A DNA stretch of 19,040 bases from Ktedonobacteraceae bacterium (GCA_017354095.1 JAFMRP010000012.1:1-19040), one strand, 5' to 3'. Counted from the stretch's first letter, positions 1-8,072 are shown. Notes: generated from the letters alone by a model not told the origin. A program made the numbers and translations.

Positions 1-43
1 AGTTTTCTGTGATTTCTGTATATAATGAGGCGCTCCACTCCCG

Positions 44-514
44 TCAAGACTGTAGCATTACAAATAATACAATAGCACTACCAATAAGCATCAGCACAAC
101 GCACGCCAGGATAACCATGGCAAACATATAGCTACGAGAAGATGACAGGTTTTGCGGTATATCGGGTACACGCCGATCTGCTCTGGTAGGCAATTCGCGC
201 TTGGCTGTCAGGGTCTTGAGACCGCCAGTAGCCAGGTCCCAGGAGCGAGTCGCGAAATCGAGCGCTTGCTCGTGATGCAAAGCCTTCTGAGAAGGAGTTC
301 CAGCCGCCGAAGGTAGAGGAGTAACGGGGAAGGTCGTTGGAGGTGGCACGACAGGCACAGCAGACATCGAGTGAGATGGTGGGGTAGCCTGAGGTCGGCG
401 CGGCAGGAATCTAGAAGGTTGTGCTTCAGATGTTGGCAACGTCACTGCTGTTCTCCGCATGCGGTACTGACTGATGACCCACACTTTCCACAAGAAACGG
501 CCTACAACGAACAC
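44..514 (-). CDS. Hypothetical Pro-rich protein with C-terminal membrane anchor
   Basis: I do not recognise this 156-residue protein. Residues 20-75 are rich in Pro, Ser and Thr and look disordered. A short polar/helical stretch follows, and about residues 130-153 form one strongly hydrophobic helix (VILACVVLMLIGSAIVLFVM) that ends three residues before the stop. That layout suggests a tail-anchored or single-pass protein with most of its mass in the cytoplasm. The start is uncertain: the longest frame opens with GTG and has no visible SD, and an in-frame ATG at 460 also lacks one. A good minus-strand promoter (556-583) sits about 35 nt upstream of the GTG, which supports a real gene with a short leader. 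It lies downstream of the Nudix gene on the same strand but seems to be transcribed separately. Confidence 0.55.
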   Translation of the reverse strand: MFVVGRFLWKVWVISQYRMRRTAVTLPTSEAQPSRFLPRRPQATPPSHSMSAVPVVPPPTTFPVTPLPSAAGTPSQKALHHEQALDFATRSWDLATGGLKTLTAKRELPTRADRRVPDIPQNLSSSRSYMFAMVILACVVLMLIGSAIVLFVMLQS

Positions 515-555
515 ACTACAGATACAATTCAGTCTTTTTGATCATTCCACTAGTA

Positions 556-583
556 ATTGTAGTCAATCAGCAGAATTTGACAA
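556..583 (-). promoter_or_regulatory. Promoter for the tail-anchored protein gene
   Basis: Read on the minus strand this is TTGTCA, a 16-bp spacer, then TACAAT. Each hexamer has 5 of 6 matches to the sigma-70/sigma-A consensus. It lies in the 88-bp gap after the Nudix stop codon, and the predicted transcript start is near 549. Confidence 0.55.
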
Positions 584-602
584 GTCTGCCATGACTAATG
601 GG

Positions 603-1268
603 TTAATCATCGGCAGGCGCCAGGCTGACTCGCGGCTCCCACTCGCCTGAATGGAGCAGTCCCAGCAGCGCATGCAACATACGCCCCGTCGCTCCCCAGA
701 TACGGTAAGGACCACAATCATAAAAGTAGACGGTGCGGGCCGTGCCATTACGTTGCCAGATCTCGACATGTGCAATAGTAGGATCAGCCAGCTCACGCAG
801 CGGAATGATCAGCAGTTCTGCTACCTCGCTCTGCTGCAAATGCATCTCTCCCAACCCCTGCGGCAAGTAGGCCACAACAGGCGTAATCAGATAATTACTC
901 ACTACCGTAAACACCGGCTCCAATACGCCAAGTGGCTCCACACGCTGCGGCTCCAGACCAATCTCCTCTTGGGCCTCGCGTAAAGCTGTCATCGCCAGCG
1001 AAGAATCACCTGGATCAACACTTCCTCCGGGAAAAGCAATCTCCCCACTATGCGCACGTAATGTACTGGCCCTGCGAATAAAAGCCAGGCACAGATCTCC
1101 CCCTCGCTCAAAAAAAGGCAGTAGCACAGCAGCTTTGCGTGCCTGAGGCCGCTGCCCCTCAACTGTGTCGATCATCTGCGCGCTCTCCTCAAGCGGCTTT
1201 AACCCTCGGCGCAGCTTTGCTAAAACGGTGTGCGTCGCATAAGTATCACTCGGAATATTCATGAGCAT
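603..1268 (-). CDS. Nudix hydrolase, probable CoA pyrophosphatase
   Basis: This Nudix-fold hydrolase probably cleaves coenzyme A or acyl-CoA to 3',5'-ADP and 4'-phosphopantetheine, which limits damaged CoA in the cytoplasm. The stretch RRASTLRAHSGEIAFPGG (residues 65-82) is the hallmark of the NudL/YeaB CoA pyrophosphatase subgroup. The Nudix box follows at about 82-105, ending TALREAQEEIGL, with metal-binding Glu98, Glu101 and Glu102; the first box Glu is Asp, as is usual in this subgroup. I chose ATG at 1268 (221 aa) because GGGGTG lies 9 nt upstream and the length suits the family. The frame stays open to an ATG at 1331, but that site has no well-spaced SD. The gene diverges from rpsA. Another Nudix substrate cannot be excluded from sequence alone. 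Confidence 0.85.
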   Translation of the reverse strand: MLMNIPSDTYATHTVLAKLRRGLKPLEESAQMIDTVEGQRPQARKAAVLLPFFERGGDLCLAFIRRASTLRAHSGEIAFPGGSVDPGDSSLAMTALREAQEEIGLEPQRVEPLGVLEPVFTVVSNYLITPVVAYLPQGLGEMHLQQSEVAELLIIPLRELADPTIAHVEIWQRNGTARTVYFYDCGPYRIWGATGRMLHALLGLLHSGEWEPRVSLAPADD

Positions 1269-1438
1269 ATTGTAGCACACCCCGGTCAAGAAAAAAGCAT
1301 TTCTGACCACTTTCAAAAAGCCATTTTTCATCCCTAAAAATTTCCATCACATGGGTAGAAAAGGCTTGCATACATATGTTACAATGATGGAGACAGAAAA
1401 AAACAGCGGAGAGATTTGCGAACAAGCTACGTATTGCC

Positions 1439-1467
1439 TTGCAATCGCAGCCGGCTTTTGGTATAAT
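1439..1467 (+). promoter_or_regulatory. rpsA promoter, near-consensus with extended -10
   Basis: TTGCAA at 1439-1444, a 17-bp spacer, and TATAAT at 1462-1467. A TG one base before the -10 (TGGTATAAT) makes it an extended -10. The predicted start is near 1474. It is one of the strongest promoters in the window, as expected for a ribosomal protein gene. Confidence 0.75.
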
Positions 1468-1473
1468 TAGAGT

Positions 1474-1824
1474 ATCGAGTGGGGGTATGCTTACGTTCAG
1501 GCGCTTTTTGCGTTCTATTATGGCTTACCTGCCTATGTGTTTCGTTTCGTATCACCGTTCTGTAGAGCGACAATGGGTCGTACAGATCATCCTGGCATAG
1601 CACGAGTATTTTACAGAAGGCCGAAACGTTACCGCCTAAGTAAGCACCTCCTCCGACAACCCAAGTCGATGGCACACTCCCCTTTGTCCTGAAAAGAGTC
1701 CATCTCACTGTGAATTTGGAACTCTTCCCGGCAGACGGCACGCACACGGATAGTACAACGCAAGGATAGAGGAGCCAGTGCGCCACACAACGGGAAAACC
1801 GTGGATCGAAGGGGGCTTTCACCC
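1474..1824 (+). other. Long 5' leader of rpsA
   Basis: About 350 nt separate the predicted transcript start from the rpsA ATG. I recognise no known riboswitch or ribosomal-protein leader here. A 37-codon frame (ATG 1487, stop 1598-1600) opens only 1 nt after GGGGG, which is too close for a normal SD, so I do not call it a gene. The length suggests post-transcriptional control; S1 is known to repress its own translation in Escherichia coli, but that link is inference here. Confidence 0.4.
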
Positions 1825-3333
1825 ATGCAAGCACAACAGCACGGCGACCTTTCGACAATGCCAGCGGCAAATCTCAACAGCGGGCGGGTACAGACGATGA
1901 TCGAAGGAAATGACCCACAGGAACAGACTAACATTAACCCCGAAGAAGTGGAAGAACTTAATCAGAATGACATGGAAGCATTGCTGGCGGCATCGACCAC
2001 TCCCATCAGCATCAAGCGCGGCGATGTAGTCAAGGGTGTGATCGTGCGCATCGACCAGGACGAAATTCTGGTTGACATCGGGCTCAAATCCGAAGGCGTT
2101 CTTTCTACTAAAGAACTTCCAGCAAGCGGGTACGGTTCGTTCAACGAACTCCACCTCAATGACGAAGTCCTGGTCTATGTCATTCAGCCAGAAACAGCTG
2201 ACGGACATGCAGTTCTCTCCCTGAAACGGGCAGCCGCCGAACGCCAATGGCGTATCGCAGAAGAGCAGTACAAAAATAATGAACTGCTCAAAGCCAAAGT
2301 CATTGACCACAATAAAGGCGGCCTGATCGTTGACGTGAATGGCATTCGCGGCTTCGTGCCCATCTCACAAATCCTGAACCTGAAACGGGAAGAGGTCGCG
2401 GCCGGCGGCGAAAGTCAGGAAACTGCCGCCAAACTACAGAGCATGAAGGATAAAGAACTTCAGCTCAAAATCATTGAGATTAATCGGGCACGCAATCGCC
2501 TGATCCTCTCCGAGCGCCTGGCCGTCCAGGAATGGCGCCAGCGCCGCCGCGAGGAACTTCTCGATGAACTGAAACCCGGTGAAGTACGCAAAGGCGTGGT
2601 GAGCAATCTCGCTAACTTCGGCGCCTTCGTCGATCTGGGCGGCGCCGATGGCCTGGTCCATATCAGCCAGCTAGCCTGGAGCCGCGTCAATCACCCCAGC
2701 GAGGTGCTACACATTGGCCAGGAGGTCGAAGTCCAGGTGCTCAATGTCGATAAGGATAAAAAGAAAATTGCCCTGTCGATCAAACGCGCCGAGGTAGACC
2801 CCTGGACTACCGTTGAACAACGCTACACACCCGGACAGATCGTGACCGGCGTTGTGACAAAAAATGCCCCCTTCGGCGTCTTCGCACGCATCGAAGATGG
2901 CATCGAGGGCCTGATTCACCAGTCCGAGCTGCTGCCCCCCAACACCGACCCGAAGTCGCTGAACGAGGGCACTCAACTGGAGTTGCGCATCCTGCGCATC
3001 GACGCGGAGCGCCGCCGCCTCGGCTTGAGCATGCGCCAGGTTGAAGAACCTGCCCCCAAAGAGGCAGCACCCGAACAACCTGCCGGAGCCCAACCAGCCG
3101 AACAGCAGGCACCAACAACGCCTTCGCTGGAATCTATCACACCACAGCAGGAACAGCAGCCAGTTTCTCCAAGACGCGAGGGTAGAACCGAACGCCGCGA
3201 ACGCCAGGAACGCGGCGACGACACGCTTTTGAGCGGGCTGCCCCGCGAGGGCGAGGAATTGACCGCAATGGCCGAAGCCTTCCGTGCCGCTGCGCGCCAG
3301 CGCACGAAAGAGGAGCCCGAGTCAGAACAGTAA
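1825..3333 (+). CDS. rpsA: 30S ribosomal protein S1, four S1 domains
   Basis: S1 binds mRNA and helps recruit it to the 30S subunit. Four S1/OB-fold domains can be read at about residues 64-136, 152-231, 250-322 and 335-406. The third is the most canonical (GVVSNLANFGAFVDLGG, then GLVHISQL). A Pro/Gln/Glu- and Arg-rich tail with no domain occupies 407-502. E. coli S1 has six domains; four-domain forms are usual in Gram-positive and related phyla. I chose ATG 1825 because AAGGGGG ends 9 nt before it; the frame is open from a GTG at 1801 without an SD. The gene appears monocistronic, with its own promoter and a downstream hairpin. Paralogous S1-domain proteins are an alternative, but domain number and length favour S1. 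Confidence 0.9.
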   Translation: MQAQQHGDLSTMPAANLNSGRVQTMIEGNDPQEQTNINPEEVEELNQNDMEALLAASTTPISIKRGDVVKGVIVRIDQDEILVDIGLKSEGVLSTKELPASGYGSFNELHLNDEVLVYVIQPETADGHAVLSLKRAAAERQWRIAEEQYKNNELLKAKVIDHNKGGLIVDVNGIRGFVPISQILNLKREEVAAGGESQETAAKLQSMKDKELQLKIIEINRARNRLILSERLAVQEWRQRRREELLDELKPGEVRKGVVSNLANFGAFVDLGGADGLVHISQLAWSRVNHPSEVLHIGQEVEVQVLNVDKDKKKIALSIKRAEVDPWTTVEQRYTPGQIVTGVVTKNAPFGVFARIEDGIEGLIHQSELLPPNTDPKSLNEGTQLELRILRIDAERRRLGLSMRQVEEPAPKEAAPEQPAGAQPAEQQAPTTPSLESITPQQEQQPVSPRREGRTERRERQERGDDTLLSGLPREGEELTAMAEAFRAAARQRTKEEPESEQ

Positions 3334-3375
3334 CAACAAACTGGCACCTCTCCTCTTTAAAGAAGGTGTAAAAAC

Positions 3376-3408
3376 AACCTCCTGCTGCCGTTGACGTAGC
3401 AGGAGGTT
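3376..3408. terminator. Hairpin terminator after rpsA
   Basis: An 11-bp perfect stem (AACCTCCTGCT at 3376-3386 with AGCAGGAGGTT at 3398-3408) has an 11-nt loop. On the plus strand only ATTCT follows, a weak U tract. On the minus strand the stem is followed by GTTTTTAC, a better one. It probably ends rpsA transcripts and may also block antisense transcription. Confidence 0.65.
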
Positions 3409-3499
3409 ATTCTACTATCACTCATGAACAACGGAAATAACCTCCTTCACCAGGTACATATTGCCTACCCAGCACGAAATAAATAGCCAATTTTAGCGC

Positions 3500-3529
3500 T
3501 TGACGTTACAAAATGAATTGTAGTATGAT
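3500..3529 (+). promoter_or_regulatory. clpC distal promoter P1
   Basis: TTGACG at 3500-3505, an 18-bp spacer, and TATGAT at 3524-3529. The octamer CACAGTTT follows at 3536-3543, just at the expected transcript start. Hexamers, octamer and the 6-nt gap between -10 and octamer are the same as in P2. The leader from P1 is about 390 nt. Confidence 0.65.
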
Positions 3530-3825
3530 AAAATGCACAGTTTGCTAAGTGGTGGGAAGGGGCGCCTGCACTTCATCACAACATCAGACTGGAAACATCT
3601 TTATCACAGATCCAATTCCTGAAAACAAAACGACACAGCAAAGAAAACTGGAGGCACCAACAAAAAGTACACAGTTTCTTTCCCAGAACAATTTCCGCAC
3701 CTGAACAGACGATCACCGCGACCTCTCCACTGCAACAAAAAAGGCGCAGTGCCGAGGTCGATTGTTTCTCAGGCCACGATGATAAGCGTACAGAGAAGAG
3801 AGACGGGAGGCTAAGGTTGTTATCC
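3530..3825 (+). other. Untranslated stretch between the clpC promoters
   Basis: I see no convincing gene in this stretch. It is A/C-rich in the middle and holds a third copy of the octamer CACAGTTT at 3670-3677, without a -10 in front of it. No CIRCE element (TTAGCACTC inverted repeat) and no CtsR heptad repeat was found. Confidence 0.4.
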
Positions 3826-3854
3826 TTGACGCTGTATAATGGGTGTTGTATGAT
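3826..3854 (+). promoter_or_regulatory. clpC proximal promoter P2
   Basis: TTGACG at 3826-3831, a 17-bp spacer, and TATGAT at 3849-3854. CACAGTTT follows at 3861-3868, 6 nt after the -10, exactly as in P1. The predicted start is near 3861, giving a leader of about 70 nt. Confidence 0.7.
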
Positions 3855-3880
3855 GAATCACACAGTTTACCTGAGCGACA

Positions 3881-3921
3881 CAGAGGGCTCGGTTCCACCC
3901 TCTGCCAATGAAAGGGGGGTG
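3881..3921 (+). promoter_or_regulatory. Possible RNA switch over the clpC ribosome binding site
   Basis: Two exclusive hairpins can be drawn. Hairpin A pairs CAGAGGG (3881-3887) with CCCTCTG (3898-3904) and leaves the SD free. Hairpin B pairs CACCCTCT (3896-3903) with GGGGGGTG (3914-3921), 8 bp including two G-U pairs, and hides the whole SD. Both use 3898-3903. The pairings are read from sequence; a regulatory role, such as a heat-responsive switch, is inference. Confidence 0.35.
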
Positions 3922-3929
3922 ACAAACAG

Positions 3930-6473
3930 GTGAACGATAGAGATAGGTTTGATAAATTCACAGAGCGCGCCAGGAAAGTCCTGAGCCTCGCTCAAGAGGA
4001 AGCGCAACGCTTCCAACACAATTACATCGGAACAGAGCATCTTCTGCTAGGCCTCGTTCGCGAAGGCGAAGGTGTTGCTGCCAAGGTTCTCGCAAATCTC
4101 GGCGTTGAGCTGAACAAGGTGCGCAGCGCCGTTGAATTTATTATTGGCCGTGGCGACCGCATCGTCCTTGGCGAAATTGGTCTGACCCCACGCGCGAAAA
4201 AAGTGATCGAGTTGGCCGTCGATGAGGCTCGCCGCCTTGGTCACCATTATATCGGAACAGAACATCTCCTGTTGGGGCTGGTGCGCGAAGGTGAAGGCAT
4301 CGCTGCTGGCGTTCTGGAAAGCCTGGGCGTCAACCTCGAAAAGGTTCGCACTCAGACAATCCAGGTGCTTAGCCAGTCAGGACCCGCACACGAACGCGAT
4401 CCCAAGCACTCGAAAACCCCCACCATTGACCAGATGGGTATCGATCTGACAGCCGCAGCTCGCGCAGGTACACTCGATCCGGTCATCGGTCGACACCAGG
4501 AGATTGAGCGCGTCATCCAGATCCTCTCACGCCGCAATAAAAATAATCCGGCACTGATCGGCGAACCAGGCGTCGGCAAAACCGCTATCGTGGAAGGCCT
4601 CGCCCAACGCCTGGTCTCCGGAGAAGTGCCCGAAACTCTGGCCGGCAAACGCCTGCTGACTCTCGATGTCGGCTCGCTGGTAGCCGGTACCAAATATCGC
4701 GGCGAATTTGAAGAGCGTCTGAAGAAGATCATTGAGGAAATTCGCAATAGCCGCGACTGCATCATCTTTATCGATGAGGTACATACTCTCGTCGGTGCAG
4801 GCGCCGCCGAAGGCGCGGTCGACGCCGCGAATATCCTGAAGCCTGCCCTGTCCCGTGGCGAACTCCAATGCATCGGCGCCACAACGCTGGATGAGTACCG
4901 CAAGTACATCGAGCGCGACGCCGCCCTGCAACGCCGCTTCCAGGAAGTGATCGTACGCGAGCCAACCGTCGAGGAGACCATCGAGATCCTCAAGGGTATC
5001 CGCGAGCGCTATGAGCAACACCATCGCCTGGTCATCACAGACGATGCCCTCAGAGCCGCTACCGAAATGGCCAACCGCTACATCACCGACCGCTTCATGC
5101 CCGATAAAGCTATCGACTTGATCGATGAGGCGGCCAGCCGCGTTCGCATGCAGAACTCGCTCGCTCCCCTCAACCTCAAAGAGGCCATGAAGGGACTGGA
5201 ATCAGTGCTGCGCGAAAAAGAAGCGGCTATCCAACAACAGGAATACGAATTGGCAGCAGAACTGCGCGACCGCGAGGTGAAACTGCGCGATCGTATTTCC
5301 AAACTGGAAACCGGCTGGCACAAAGAACGCGGTACCGATAAGCCAACCGTTGGCGAAGAAGAAATCGCTCAGATCGTTTCGATGTGGACCGGCATCCCGG
5401 TCATGCGCATCGCCCAGGAAGAGTCACAACGACTCCTCCAGATGGAAGATGCCCTGCATGCCCGCGTGATTAGCCAGAATGAGGCTATCGAGAAGATTTC
5501 TCGCGCCGTGCGCCGCGCACGCGCCGGCTTGAAAGATCCCAAACGCCCCATCGGCTCCTTCATCTTTATGGGCCCAACCGGTGTGGGTAAAACCGAACTG
5601 GCTCGCGCCCTGGCCGAGTTTATGTTCGGCAGCGAAGAAGCACTCATCAAGATCGACATGTCAGAGTTCATGGAACGCCATGCGGCAGCTCGCCTGGTTG
5701 GCGCTCCTCCCGGATATGTTGGTTACGAAGAGGGCGGTCAGCTCACCGAAGCCGTACGCCGCAAGTCCTATAGCGTGATCCTGCTCGATGAAATCGAAAA
5801 GGCTCACCCGGATGTCTTCAATATGCTGCTCCAGATCCTGGAAGATGGCAAACTGACAGACGCCAAGGGCCGCACGGTGGACTTCCGCAACACCATTATT
5901 ATCATGACCTCGAACGTCGGCGCGGCTCTGCTGAACAGAGAAGCCTCCATCGGCTTCAAGCAGTCCCGCGATAAGGCCAAAGCCAATCAGGCGGAATATG
6001 AGACCATGAAGAATAAGGTGCTCGGCGAACTGAAAAATACCTTCAAGCCGGAATTCCTGAACCGTATCGATGAGGTCATCGTCTTCCACTCCCTGCGTAT
6101 GGAGGAGATGTACTCGATTATCGACCTGCTGCTCAACCGCGTTCGCGCTCAGTTGACAGAACAGCAGATCGAACTGGTCGTTCCACAACCAGCGAAAGAT
6201 TTCCTGACTGAAGAGGGCTTCGACCCGCAGTATGGCGCCCGCCCATTGCGCCGCACCATCCAGCGCCTGGTTGAAGATCCTCTGGCCGAAGGCCTGCTGC
6301 AAGGCAGATTCCAGCCAGGTGATCTGATCGAAACGGTGATGGTCGAAAACGAGAATAAGAAAAAAGAACTCGTGTTGCAGGTACGCAAACGCGTCGAGCA
6401 ACTGCCACCACCCGCCACACCAGAAGCGGCTCTCTCCGCTGGTGGCGAAAGCAGCGGCAACAGCGAGGCTTAG
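3930..6473 (+). CDS. clpC: ClpC, AAA+ unfoldase of the Clp protease
   Basis: ClpC unfolds substrate proteins with ATP and feeds them to the ClpP peptidase; it is a cytoplasmic hexamer. The 847 residues show the full family plan. Two N-terminal Clp repeats (IGTEHLLLGLVREGEG appears twice) span 1-145. AAA-1 has Walker A GEPGVGKT at 211-218 and Walker B IIFIDE at 278-283. A UVR-like coiled segment sits near 425-460. AAA-2 has Walker A GPTGVGKT at 548-555 and Walker B VILLDE at 616-621. The IGF tripeptide at 674-676 is the ClpP-docking loop. The start is GTG, 8 nt after GGGGGGTGA. The ctsR, mcsA and mcsB genes that precede clpC in Bacillus are absent here, so the adaptor and repressor must differ or lie elsewhere. 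Confidence 0.96.
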   Translation: MNDRDRFDKFTERARKVLSLAQEEAQRFQHNYIGTEHLLLGLVREGEGVAAKVLANLGVELNKVRSAVEFIIGRGDRIVLGEIGLTPRAKKVIELAVDEARRLGHHYIGTEHLLLGLVREGEGIAAGVLESLGVNLEKVRTQTIQVLSQSGPAHERDPKHSKTPTIDQMGIDLTAAARAGTLDPVIGRHQEIERVIQILSRRNKNNPALIGEPGVGKTAIVEGLAQRLVSGEVPETLAGKRLLTLDVGSLVAGTKYRGEFEERLKKIIEEIRNSRDCIIFIDEVHTLVGAGAAEGAVDAANILKPALSRGELQCIGATTLDEYRKYIERDAALQRRFQEVIVREPTVEETIEILKGIRERYEQHHRLVITDDALRAATEMANRYITDRFMPDKAIDLIDEAASRVRMQNSLAPLNLKEAMKGLESVLREKEAAIQQQEYELAAELRDREVKLRDRISKLETGWHKERGTDKPTVGEEEIAQIVSMWTGIPVMRIAQEESQRLLQMEDALHARVISQNEAIEKISRAVRRARAGLKDPKRPIGSFIFMGPTGVGKTELARALAEFMFGSEEALIKIDMSEFMERHAAARLVGAPPGYVGYEEGGQLTEAVRRKSYSVILLDEIEKAHPDVFNMLLQILEDGKLTDAKGRTVDFRNTIIIMTSNVGAALLNREASIGFKQSRDKAKANQAEYETMKNKVLGELKNTFKPEFLNRIDEVIVFHSLRMEEMYSIIDLLLNRVRAQLTEQQIELVVPQPAKDFLTEEGFDPQYGARPLRRTIQRLVEDPLAEGLLQGRFQPGDLIETVMVENENKKKELVLQVRKRVEQLPPPATPEAALSAGGESSGNSEA

Positions 6474-6480
6474 CAAATGG

Positions 6481-6506
6481 AGAGGGCGTGAACATTCACG
6501 CCCTCT
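6481..6506 (+). terminator. Rho-independent terminator after clpC
   Basis: AGAGGGCGTGAA (6481-6492) pairs with TTCACGCCCTCT (6495-6506), up to 12 bp (realistically 10 bp with a 6-nt loop), followed by TTTTC. It starts 7 nt after the clpC stop and only 38 nt before the radA start, with no clear promoter between. It may therefore act as a partial terminator inside an operon. Confidence 0.85.
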
Positions 6507-6544
6507 TTTCATTTCATCCCGTCCAACCTGGAAATATATCAGGC

Positions 6545-7951
6545 ATGGCAAAAACACGCACAAAATATATCTGCCAGCAATGCGGTGGCGAACATAGCAA
6601 GTGGATGGGGAAATGCCCCGACTGCGGCTCGTGGAATACCCTGGAGGAAATGCTGGATGTTCCCCAGACAGCCGCACAGCAGCGACGTCAGGCCCTGTCA
6701 GGCGTCTCTATACCAGGAACCAATGTCCCGGTCGTCATTTCACAGGTTAAACCACTTTCGCAACCACGCATTCCTGTTGGCTACGCTGAAATGGATCGCG
6801 TCCTCGGCGGTGGGCTGGTCCCCGGCTCGCTGATTCTGGTCGGAGGCGAACCAGGTATCGGCAAATCAACACTGCTCCTGCAGGTCTCGGGCACCATTGC
6901 GCGCGATACCGGCCCCGTGCTCTACGTCTCAGGCGAAGAGTCGATGGAGCAAGTCAAAATGCGCGCAGAACGCCTGGAAATAGATGGCGAGCGGCTCTAT
7001 CTGCTTTCAGCCATCGAGCTGGATGCCATCATCGAGGCAGTCCATCGCCTTAAACCAGCTCTCTTAATTGTTGACTCAATCCAGACCGTCCTGGCCAGCC
7101 ATCTGACGGCAGCTCCAGGCAGCATTAGCCAGGTTCGCGAATGCACACTCCAGCTGATGCAGCTGGCCAAAAGCACCCATGTACCGATTTTTATCATCGG
7201 ACACGTTACAAAAGAAGGAACAGTCGCAGGCCCTAAAGCCCTGGAACATATCGCCGACGCGGTACTCTACCTCGAAGGGGAACGCTACCACTCCTATCGC
7301 CTGCTACGCGGCGTGAAAAATCGCTTTGGCGCCACCCACGAGGTGGGCGTCTTCGAGATGCATGGCGAAGGATTGGTCGAAGTCCCCAATCCCTCGGCGG
7401 TCTTCCTGGCCGACCGGGCACGAGGCGCGCATGGCTCCGCGGTCGTCGTCAGCATGGAAGGCACACGACCACTGCTGGTTGAAGTACAGGCGCTGGTAAC
7501 TCCAAGCAACTTTGGCTATCCACGCTGCACTACCAACGGCGTCGAACACAATCGCTTGCTTATGCTCCTGGCGGTGTTGACCAAACGCGTGGGCCTGGCG
7601 GTGAGCAACCACGATGTCTATATCAATGTTGTCGGCGGCTTCTCCCTGGAGGAACCCGCCATCGACCTAGGCGTCGCGGCAGCCATTGCCTCCAGCTATC
7701 GCGAGAAGGTAATACCACCAGATGTAGCCCTGATCGGCGAGATTGGCCTCTCAGGCGAACTACGCGCCATTAGCCGCCTGCCCCTGCGGGTACGCGAAGC
7801 AGCGAAGCTCGGCTTCAAACGTTGCATCATCCCTAGCTCAGGGCGAGGCGCTCAGGTACGCGCCGAAATTGAAGATAGCGGCCTGCCCGCCGATTTTCGC
7901 ATCGCTACAGCAAGCACCCTTGCAGTAGCCCTGGAGGTTGCTTTAAACTAA
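6545..7951 (+). CDS. radA: RadA (Sms) DNA repair ATPase
   Basis: RadA is a RecA-like ATPase that drives branch migration and processes recombination intermediates during DNA repair. The N-terminal C4 zinc finger (CQQCG, then GKCPDC) sits at about residues 10-30. Walker A GGEPGIGKST is at 100-109 and the RadA-specific KNRFG motif at 258-262. The C-terminal part (about 290-468) is the Lon-protease-like domain. Length (468 aa) is typical. I chose ATG 6545 because MAKTRTKYICQQCG matches the family's N terminus; the frame continues upstream to a GTG at 6488, but that extension is the clpC terminator stem. SD is weak (GGA 13 nt upstream), so translation may be modest. It follows clpC as in Bacillus, but disA, its usual next neighbour, is missing. 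Confidence 0.95.
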   Translation: MAKTRTKYICQQCGGEHSKWMGKCPDCGSWNTLEEMLDVPQTAAQQRRQALSGVSIPGTNVPVVISQVKPLSQPRIPVGYAEMDRVLGGGLVPGSLILVGGEPGIGKSTLLLQVSGTIARDTGPVLYVSGEESMEQVKMRAERLEIDGERLYLLSAIELDAIIEAVHRLKPALLIVDSIQTVLASHLTAAPGSISQVRECTLQLMQLAKSTHVPIFIIGHVTKEGTVAGPKALEHIADAVLYLEGERYHSYRLLRGVKNRFGATHEVGVFEMHGEGLVEVPNPSAVFLADRARGAHGSAVVVSMEGTRPLLVEVQALVTPSNFGYPRCTTNGVEHNRLLMLLAVLTKRVGLAVSNHDVYINVVGGFSLEEPAIDLGVAAAIASSYREKVIPPDVALIGEIGLSGELRAISRLPLRVREAAKLGFKRCIIPSSGRGAQVRAEIEDSGLPADFRIATASTLAVALEVALN

Positions 7952-8043
7952 GAACAGGGTGTAGGCAACCACAGTATAGACTCTGCAAGACGAGCGCCAT
8001 CATGATAGACGCTCAATACAGGATGCAAGAACAAGCACAACAC

Positions 8044-8072
8044 TTGATTCTCGCACAAGAACGGTGTATACT
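8044..8072 (+). promoter_or_regulatory. Promoter for yacL-ispD-ispF
   Basis: TTGATT at 8044-8049, a 17-bp spacer, and TATACT at 8067-8072. The predicted start is near 8079, about 320 nt upstream of the yacL ATG. It would let yacL, ispD and ispF be expressed independently of clpC-radA. Confidence 0.6.

Noticed and set aside
1487..1600. 37-codon possible leader peptide before rpsA
   Set aside because: The GGGGG is only 1 nt from the ATG, and there is no codon run of the kind used in attenuation.
3334..3929. CIRCE or CtsR operator upstream of clpC
   Set aside because: Neither the TTAGCACTC inverted repeat nor the CtsR heptad direct repeat is present.
6488..6544. Upstream GTG start for radA
   Set aside because: The added residues are encoded by the clpC terminator stem, and the family N terminus begins at 6545.
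5661..6677. Long minus-strand open frame (338 codons) opposite clpC and the start of radA
   Set aside because: It is antisense to two certain genes, reads through the terminator, and has no motif or SD; it reflects the codon bias of clpC.
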